A DNA stretch of 64,000 bases from Brachynemurus nebulosus (lineage: Eukaryota > Arthropoda > Insecta > Neuroptera > Myrmeleontidae), in contig JAPWDM010000021.1 of the NCBI GenBank assembly GCA_035578155.1, forward strand, positions 3,663,501 through 3,727,500, written 5' to 3'. Shown here one piece after another: positions 56,981 through 64,000 of this stretch. The notes under the pieces were generated by a model, which saw nothing but the letters and a program-made list of their open reading frames with translations, ran no database searches and was not told where the DNA came from. Positions within the stretch are counted from its first letter, which is position 1; each line of letters opens with the position of its first letter. The position numbers and the translations under genes are program-made.

Positions 56981-58260
56981 CCGGTATCATTTTGACGTCT
57001 TTTCATAATACATCAATTTGACGTCTCCTTAAAGGGAGCCGTATATTGAATATTTAACGTTTGTATATTCCGTCTTTCAACACAGATAACATGTGGCACA
57101 TTTTTGTTTTGGTTGACTTCAGACGGAAAACTTTCATCTCACTATCATTGTGACATCTTTTCACCTTACCGCCATATGACGTCCACAGTATATTTTTATA
57201 TTTTATATTGACAACATTTTTATGCCCGAAACGAATATTTATATTCACATAATGCACAGACTGACGTCCGGCGGTGTTGCCAGATTTAAATCAAATTCAT
57301 TCAGGTTCTCTTTTGCAAATAGTATGAGTATATAATAGTAGGTGGGTTTTTGTTACTAATAGGTACTCTAATACGTTTTTTTTTTATTTTGAGTCTTTTA
57401 TTTTGAATTTTTTTTTATTTTTTTATTTTGATACATGTTTCAGTTCAGCGCAGTATAACCGTTAAAAAACAAAACATTTTTTTTACTGAGATCGATTGTT
57501 AAATGAGAAAATGGAAAATTACCTTCATATGATTTATTGATCCATACTTTAAGAATTAGATTTTAAGAAGTAGAAAATTATATTTATAAATGAAAATATA
57601 TATAATTAAATGATTTTTAATAATTTTTCAGTAACAATGTTTGTAACGAACTTTTTTTAAAAATTTTATTTGTTAGAAATGATTTTTAAGAAAAAGAAAT
57701 AATTATTTTACTAATGTTATTAGTTTTTTGAATATATTGAGATAGTTAAATTATTAAATTACTCGAACAGGTTTATCACTAATTTTTAGCTGTTACCGCA
57801 TTTAATAGGTTATTGCATTATGTAATATGGCTAAAAATTTTAGGCGTTTGATAAAAAATTCATTTAAAGTACCGGCATTTCGTGATATGTAAAATTTAGG
57901 GACTTTGCTACTGAAATTTTGAAAGCGTATATCTTTTACAAGCTATCGTTGTTTTTAATAACTACGAGTTTGCAGTCCACTTCTTTTTTCAATATACGAG
58001 TTTGTAAAATAAATCGATTTTTTTTGCATATTCCGATAGTCTAACCAGTAACTTAAATTTTAAACGCGTTTTTCTCGAAACTACATTTTTCAAATTTGTT
58101 ACGCTTAAACTCGAACTAAATTTAGTTTTTTGATAAAGCATGGTACATAGGAACTTCAAATAACGTACTCCAATATAATGTAGCGAGTGGTGGGGTACCC
58201 CTCTCACAGATTTGAAGACGTGAGATTGTATTTGTGTAAAGTTATACATAATCGTCAATT
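56976..58260. other. Noncoding; cluster of TGACGTC words at 56,990-57,280
   Basis: Four TGACGTC words (near 56,993, 57,019, 57,177 and 57,262) lie within 290 bases. The rest is AT-rich without coding evidence. Confidence 0.4.
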
Positions 58261-58379
58261 CAGGGGCGTAGCAAATTTATGTGAGAGAAGTTCCCATATT
58301 TTCTCACATACACACGTATGGCATTCACACATAGCCATAGGTACATCGAATTGGTCTTCGGATAAAAGCATAAATAAAA

Positions 58380-58523
58380 AAAATTTAGGAATGTTCTAGA
58401 ATGTTCTATTCGAGAACTAGCAAAGATATTAGGAAACTGACTTCACTATCGAATTGGTCATCAAATAAAAGCTTAAATAGCAAAAATTGAACAATGTTCT
58501 AGAATGTTCTATTCGAGAACTAG
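58380..58523 (+). repeat. 103-bp heat-shock-like repeats, left part
   Basis: TTCTAGAATGTTC at 58,394-58,406 and 58,497-58,509, exactly 103 apart, each followed by TATTCGAGAACTAG, which adds two more GAA-type pentamers. Confidence 0.9.
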
Positions 58524-58975
58524 TAGTAGTAGTAGTAGTAGTAGTTCTTTATTGTTTGAAACTTAATTTATGCAATGGTTGGCTTAATAATAATACAAAA
58601 AGAAAATACAAAAATAAAGATTTTATGAGTTTAAACAAAAAGGATCATATTCTGCATGGCTAAATATAAAGTAAGTATAAATATCAATACACTCTCAAAG
58701 AACAGCGAGAAAAGAAAAAAAAAGGAATGTCTTTTTAGTTTGTCATTATAATAAATAATCTTTACATCTCTTTTGTTTACTTTGAGAGGATACATAAATA
58801 AGTAAATTATTACTGTATGTAATAGGAGAAAAGTGCTATGTAAACGCACCTTATACAAGCTTCTTTTAAAATTGAGTATTTTTGGTAGTCATTATAAGCA
58901 ATAGTTACATATATACTCAATGGCAAAAGCAGCTAGTAAAGGAAAAATAAAAACTATTTGGCAATATTTAATTAG

Positions 58976-61900
58976 TTACTCATTTAGCATAAATGCTCTG
59001 AGCTTTAATGCATTAGTAATAAAATAATATAAGTTTTTTAATTCTTGAAGTGAGGATACACTTAATATAGACTCAATAGTTTGGTAACGCAAATATTTTA
59101 ATCTAAATTGTTCGTAAGGTCTACATTTAAGCAATATATGGGGTAAGTCCTCATTTTCGTTTAGTTTGCAAATCTGACATAAATTCGTAGTATTTATTCT
59201 ATATTTTATGTTATTGAATGATATAATTAAGCATTTACTGCCAGTTAGTCTAATTTGTGATGCAACTCTTAATGTTTCTAAACGCGTACTAAGATTTAAA
59301 TATTCTTCAATTTTGTACTTTCCATAATCAACAAATACATTTTTATAAATTAAATTATAAGATGATTCTTGTATTTTCCTAATATCTTGGCGGTAGAGCA
59401 TCTGCCTATAAATATCTAGGGAGCTGTTCATATTACTCTTGATGGTATTTGCATCTTGTGAGTCCCATATATTGTTTAAGTTAGCCTTTTCATATAAATA
59501 TTTTAATTGCGAAAACCAATTATACTGTAATGGGCTATTTGGCGTAGCCGAAAGTTCTGCTAGACGGGCGTAACAAATCTTAGGCAATCTGTTGTTTGGC
59601 ATTTTTAGTATATTTATGCACCATGAGGTAGCTCTTTTAAAGATTTCAATTTCTACAGGTGGAATTCCAAGTTCTTTTCGTATCAAATAATTAGCGGTGC
59701 ATCTTGGCAGGCGTAAAATACTTTTATAATAAGTAAGATGCGATGTTTCTAATTCGGAATAATATCTTAATGACCAAACTTCCGCGCAATATAGCAAGGT
59801 TGCTTTTATTATCGTGTCACAAAGCATTTTCCTGCATTCCCATGAGTCGGCTTTTGTTTTAGCTAAAGTTTGCAGAGTACAGCCGATTGCTTTTTTTGAT
59901 TTATTTAACATTTCTTTTTTCGTTTTCGAAAAAAGGCCCGAGGACGAAAAAATTATGCCCAAGTAGTTAAATTTGCTTACACGCTCAATTTTCATCCCAT
60001 CAAAACAAAGATCTTTTTGGTTGCTATTACTTAGTCTCCCTTTATGAAAGATAAGCAATTTCGTTTTATTAGTATTAACGATTAAACGGTTATTTGCACA
60101 GTTAACGGAAAGGGAATCTAGTAATTTTGGGGCACCTCCCCTTGTATCTGCCAATAGTACAAGATCATCGGCATAACCCAAAAGTATTAAATCATTAACT
60201 GAATCGATACTAACCCCACGAATGCCTTGCTGTTTAAAAAAGGTTTCAATGTCCGCTATAAATATGTTGAATAGCAGGGTACTGAGAGGGTCACCTTGCA
60301 AAATTCCGTTTTTAAATGCTACACTTTTCGAATACTTGTCACCTAATCTAATCGATATATTGGCTGTGTCGTACATTAATTTTATTAGTCTAATAAACTT
60401 GGAGCTCACACCTACATTATACAATTTTTGTCACAGTAATGTATGATTGATTTTATCGAATGCCTGTTTAAAGTCTACGAAGATAGCAAATATTTTTGGT
60501 TTAGGTAGTCTCAGGTGAATTTGACATACAGAATTCAGAACAAAGATATTATCCCTACAGCCTCGCCCTCCACGGAACCCTGACTGCCATTCAGGTAAAC
60601 ATTCGGTGAAAATCGCCCATCATTCAACCTATCCATTAATATTTGGGAAAAGATTTTAGTTAAGGTGTTTAATAAGGCAATAGGTCTATAATTATCTGTA
60701 TTATTTATGTCCCCTTTCTTATGTATCATAGCGAGTATTACTTTAGACCAGTCTTGCGGTAAAGTCTCGGTTTCAAGTATGCCATTGAAGAGCTTTAAAA
60801 GTATCGTTTTTCCATGCTCTGGTAAGTACTTATAATATTCGTAAGGTATTTTATCATAGCCTGCTGCTTTATTTTCTTTTAAACCATTAAGAGCTTTGCT
60901 TAACTCATGTAAATCGATTTCTGAATCAAAAAACGGATTAAAACAATCATAAAAATCTACAGTTTCACTCCGTTGTTCCGGATAAAGTAAGTGTAAATGT
61001 TTTTCCCAATCATCTATATTAATGTTTGCAGTATTAATATTTTTAATTTTAAAGGACTTGATTGTTTTCCAAAATTCAGTGGTATTACGTACGCAACAAA
61101 GTTTTTCCCTGATTTCTTTATAATAGTTGGTTTTGGAATTTTTAACCAGCATTTTATAATTTTTCTTAAGATTATTATATTCACACCAGAGAGAGTTATC
61201 CGATTTTTTCTTTCTAGCACATTTCAACAAACGTTTCAAATCTTTCCTAACATTGCGACATTGTTTTGTAAACCAGGGTTTAAAGTTACTAGGTAAGCTA
61301 TTATTTACCAATAATTTCTCTTGCACTAAATTCTCTAAGTTCACAAATTTTTCGATAGATGTTTTCAATAAATTACTTAACGAGTCAGAGGAACAAATTG
61401 TATGTAAATCGATATTATCTATAAAATTCTGATATTCTACTATTTTTTGACTATCCCAAACGAAAGTTTTTATTTTACTTAAATATGTATCGGTACTATA
61501 ACAATTTATTTTGTGTTTCAATGTTAAACAACAGGGGAAATGATCCGATTCTGAAATATCGTTACTAACTACTAGCTTTTCTATAAAAGGGATACAATTT
61601 AGATTGACCCAATAAAAATCAATAACGCTTCTACCTATAGGAGAATTATAAGTAAATTGTGCTGGTATATCTCCTAAAGTTCGACCATTTAGTAATAATA
61701 AGCCCTTGGATTCCATAAAATCTATTAAAGAGGTTTCCTTGTTGTTTACCGTTAAATCTAAGGAAATCCGATATTTGCTAAGATTTGATCCTGTAAGTAA
61801 TTGCTCATCACACTCGCCTAAACTACCAACTCTTCCATTAAAATCACCGCCGATTATTAATATTTTATTATCTAAATTATCCATTATACCTTGTAACGAT

Positions 61901-62287
61901 GATTCCAATAAATTTAAGTAGGTGTCGTAGTCTTTAGATGGTGAAAAATAGATTAAACCTAAACATATGTATATCTTTTAATACTTATTTCCACAAATAT
62001 TCAAGCCTCCGTTACTTCTAAGACTTTAAACAAATTAACAGACTTTCTTATTAACATACAAAGCCCACCAGATGCCCTGCCTATACTTTTCTCCTTAATT
62101 GCACAACTTTCAATACAATAAAATTCAGAAAAAAACTTACAATTAGAGAAATTTAATTGTTTACATGACCATGTTTCTGAAAGCCCAATTACAGTATAAT
62201 TAACAAGCATATATTTATCTAAATTAAAAAAATTATTCAAACCGTGGCAGTTCCATACAAAGAAATTAACACTATTATAGTTATCGA
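58976..62287 (-). pseudogene. LINE ORF2: endonuclease and reverse transcriptase, few defects
   Basis: The frame opens with FFVWNCHGLNNFF (endonuclease motif I, 62,265) and no AUG before it. Then GLSETWSC, a break near 61,920-62,000, and the piece 60,535-61,908 with IIGGDFNGRVGS, ESDHFPCCL (catalytic SDH), GYDKIPYEYYKYLP and MIHKKGDINNTDNYRPIALLN. A frameshift near 60,600 and a stop at about 60,433 precede the piece 58,976-60,424 with ILQGDPLSTLLFN, LLGYADDLVLLADT (catalytic ADD) and a C-terminal CQICKLNENEDLPHILLKC zinc-like motif. No RNase H. Three or four lesions in over 1,100 codons suggest a fairly recent loss of function. Confidence 0.88.
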
Positions 62288-62299
62288 CTAGTTTTTTGG
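62288..62299 (-). promoter_or_regulatory. Candidate -1 ribosomal frameshift site between ORF1 and ORF2
   Basis: On the minus strand the ORF1 codons CCA AAA AAC are followed by TAG. This contains the canonical slippery heptamer A AAA AAC (62,297-62,291) in the ORF1 frame. A -1 slip continues CTA GTC GAT into the ORF2 frame, which stays open to the endonuclease motif 26 bases on and lacks an AUG there. I see no strong downstream stem, which weakens the case. Confidence 0.45.
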
Positions 62300-62899
62300 A
62301 ATGGTTTCTTTAGCTTTTTTTGTAGTTTGAGTAATTCTAGTCGGCACTACGTCTTCATACTCTTCAGATGACTGCTCCACCAGAACACGTTTGCCTGACT
62401 GCTTTTCATTTTCTGTGTTTTGATTATTCATTCTTTGGAGACGCTTTTCTTTATATTTTTCTCTAATTTCCTTTGGCAAATCTTGGCTGATAAAGATCCG
62501 TGTCCCTTTTAGCAATCTTCTTTTATTGAAAACTTCTTGTTTCTTTTTATAGTTTGCGAAACATACTTTCAAAGGTCGCTTTTGTTCAGTAGGTTTACCC
62601 ATAAAATATACTTCCTCTATATCACAAGTAGTACATTCCACATTTAACGAATTTGAAATTAAATTAACTACGGCCTCTTCAAGAGAGTCAGTTTGCGGTT
62701 TAAAACCAAATATCACTAAATTCTTTTTATTCACTTGTTTCTGTAGTGCAGTAATAATACCATTTTGTTCCTTAATTTTCTCTTTAAGCTGAATATTTTC
62801 ATGTGTTAGGCTTTGACAGATAGATTTAACGTCTCTAATTGCGGACATTAAAATATCCATTTTATTAATAATAGCATCCAGTTTAGACGTTTCGGCCAT
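62288..62899 (-). CDS. LINE ORF1: coiled-coil RNA-binding protein
   Basis: A 203-codon open frame from ATG at 62,899. Residues 1-60 are a heptad-rich coiled coil (INKMDILMSAIRDVKS; LKEKIKEQNGIITALQKQV). Residues 60-145 resemble the RRM-like and C-terminal parts of L1-type ORF1 proteins (KKNLVIFGFKP; FANYKKKQEVFNKRRLLKG; ISQDLPKEIREKY). The tail is charged and basic. Such proteins trimerise and bind the element's RNA. Its last sense codons and the stop overlap a -1 slippery heptamer leading into ORF2. Confidence 0.85.
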   Translation of the reverse strand: MAETSKLDAIINKMDILMSAIRDVKSICQSLTHENIQLKEKIKEQNGIITALQKQVNKKNLVIFGFKPQTDSLEEAVVNLISNSLNVECTTCDIEEVYFMGKPTEQKRPLKVCFANYKKKQEVFNKRRLLKGTRIFISQDLPKEIREKYKEKRLQRMNNQNTENEKQSGKRVLVEQSSEEYEDVVPTRITQTTKKAKETIPKN

Positions 62900-62965
62900 T
62901 GTAATAAAATAATAAATAAGGTAACAAAATCAAAGATATTAAAAAAAAAAGAAAAAAAAATTTTT

Positions 62966-63042
62966 TGTCGAAATCAGGATACGAACGTGTAGAATTGTAA
63001 TACACAGTGTTACTACTACGAAGCACTTAAACCACCACACCA
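62966..63042 (-). other. tRNA-like A-box/B-box pair in the LINE 5' UTR
   Basis: TGGTTTAAGTG (63,034-63,024, minus) fits the polymerase III A-box; GTTCGTATCC (62,986-62,977) fits the B-box except one base. Spacing is tRNA-like. The acceptor and T stems do not pair, so it is at best a tRNA-derived relic. Confidence 0.3.
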
Positions 63043-63419
63043 GATCTTAATTATATACCAGCCCTTCGATCGAATAGATATTATGCAGCATACGTTTGTG
63101 TATATTGTTACTACAATTTTATTTGTGTTATTCAAAGTAAATGTTTATGTAAGAATGTCATAATATTCAACTAGAGAAGTTTATTATTAGAATCACTTTT
63201 ATTAAGATTTAAAGATTTTGGCACTTTTTGTCACTTTTCTCCACAAATTACTAAAATAATAGCCACATAAACGTTTTATCTGTTTAAAATTTTTCTTTTC
63301 ACAACTTTTTATTTACTTTAAAAACTCAAAATTTAGTTTTAATTGTTAATTAATGAACGAACCAAATAAGAACACGTGCTGTCGCAACGAGTGCACATAG
63401 CCAACCGTTCGAGAACTAG

Positions 63420-64000
63420 TAAAAATATCGGAAAACGGATTTCCCCATCGGATTTGTCGTCGAATGAAAGCCTAAATAACAAAAATTGAACAATATTCTA
63501 GAATTTTCTATTCGAGAATTAGCAAAAATATCAAAAAACCTATTTTATCACTCATCTAATTATTAAACAAAAGATCAAATAGCGGAATTTAACAAGAGTT
63601 AAGGTTCTTTATTTAAGGAAAATATAAATATTATACTTTTTTTGCAATCGAATACGTTGGCGTAAATTTATAACTAAAACTTTCGTATAGCACCCACTAT
63701 TTGACATTTTTTGCCAAGGTGCAATCTACTGATGAAGTCGCTTTCTGAATATTTTTTTAGTTTCCGAATAGAATATTCGTGAACATTTCTCAAATTCCGT
63801 TATTTAGCATTTTCTTTGATGACCTATCTAATGGTAAATTTTATTTTTTTATATCTATTCTAGGTTTCGAATAGAATGATCTAGAACTTTTGTCAAATTC
63901 CGCTATTCAACCATTACTTTAATGGCAAATCCCATAGTAAAATTAGTTTTCCGATATCTTTCCTAGTTTCCGAATAGAATATTCTAAAACTATTATTAAA
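63420..64000. repeat. 103-bp heat-shock-like repeats, right part, in facing arrays
   Basis: Forward unit with TTCTAGAATTTTC at 63,496-63,508, then after a change of orientation at about 63,600-63,750 degenerate reverse units around 63,771 (GAATATTCGTGAA), 63,874 (GAATGATCTAGAA) and 63,977 (GAATATTCTAAAA), again 103 apart. The array runs off the window. Confidence 0.85.

Larger units (their letters stand above)
58524..63407 (-). mobile_element. Nearly complete LINE (4.9 kb) with 12-bp target duplication
   Basis: TTCGAGAACTAG flanks it at 58,512-58,523 and 63,408-63,419. The plus-strand left edge is (TAG)n to 58,544, i.e. a short-repeat 3' tail on the minus strand. Order on the minus strand: 500-base 5' UTR, ORF1 (62,899-62,288), ORF2 (to 58,976), 430-base 3' UTR. 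The insertion landed in the conserved part of the 103-bp repeat. Clade not assigned: the RT resembles CR1/L2-like LINEs and ORF1 is an L1-like coiled-coil type. Confidence 0.9.
58261..64000. mobile_element. hAT-like element with 103-bp repeats, interrupted by a LINE, running off the window
   Basis: CAGGGGCGTAGCAAATTT at 58,261 has the form of a hAT end and resembles the left end of the element at 20,656 (CAGGGGCGGCCTTAGCAAATTT). As there, 103-bp heat-shock-like repeats follow: forward units at 58,394 and 58,497 and 63,496, then reverse units from about 63,771 to the window end. The other end is outside the window, so the call rests on the one terminus plus the shared array. Confidence 0.5.

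Overview
This window reads as AT-rich, intron-containing arthropod (most likely insect) nuclear DNA. The evidence is the mix of mobile elements: Penelope-like and I-type retroelements, hAT, Merlin, PIF/Harbinger and THAP-type DNA transposons, Polinton-type DNA polymerase B remnants, (AT)n tracts and MITEs. Many coding pieces use GT-AG splice sites. I cannot name the species. Almost everything recognisable is a mobile element or its relic. The only candidate for an ordinary host gene is a pair of small, in-phase, minus-strand exons at 18,621-18,704 and 19,129-19,224.

Layout. 0-5.3 kb: a decayed copy of an arthropod repeat-protein family (1.1-1.9 kb) and the C-terminal two-thirds of a Polinton-like DNA polymerase B (3.1-5.3 kb). 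6.7-9.1 kb: a foldback-type element whose inverted arms enclose about 14 copies of a 143-bp unit. 9.3 kb: a perfect 90-bp palindrome. 9.5-16 kb: Gypsy integrase, Gypsy pol, and a LINE fragment joined to Gypsy pol inside the RT domain. 16.3-18 kb: polymerase B N-terminal piece and a 5'-truncated Penelope-like element. 18.3 kb: a hAT MITE. 19.5-28 kb: a THAP-domain transposase gene split by a 4.4-kb hAT element and by a foldback element that itself carries a 0.76-kb hAT element. 29-31.5 kb: a Merlin transposase with two introns, two hairpin MITEs and a CpG-rich hairpin array.

32-48.3 kb is one nested stack. A second copy of the arthropod repeat-protein gene is split in frame by an LTR retrotransposon (33,294-47,832, TG..CA ends, 4-bp target duplication). 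One of its 2.37-kb LTRs contains a Tc1/mariner-type MITE (TA duplication) and a full-length I-clade LINE (13-bp duplication) with both ORFs open. The other LTR is the natural empty site for both insertions. 49-56.2 kb: a SWIM/YqaJ gene relic, a (TA)n-loaded MITE, a Harbinger transposase with an antisense MADF/BESS-type gene in its apparent intron, and a LINE RNase H fragment. 58.3-64 kb: a second hAT-like end followed by 103-bp repeats, interrupted by a nearly complete 4.9-kb LINE with a 12-bp target duplication.

The most interesting signals not explained by ordinary annotation are: (1) a 103-bp repeat, inside two hAT-type elements, that carries a perfect three-unit heat-shock element per monomer; (2) a canonical -1 slippery heptamer immediately before the ORF1 stop of the 58-63 kb LINE, in phase with an ORF2 that has no nearby AUG; (3) a series of perfect stem-loops in the 3' UTR of the intact I-clade LINE; (4) the CpG-rich alternating hairpin array at 31 kb; (5) the perfect spacerless palindrome at 9.3 kb. 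All calls come from reading the sequence; no search, alignment or folding program was run.
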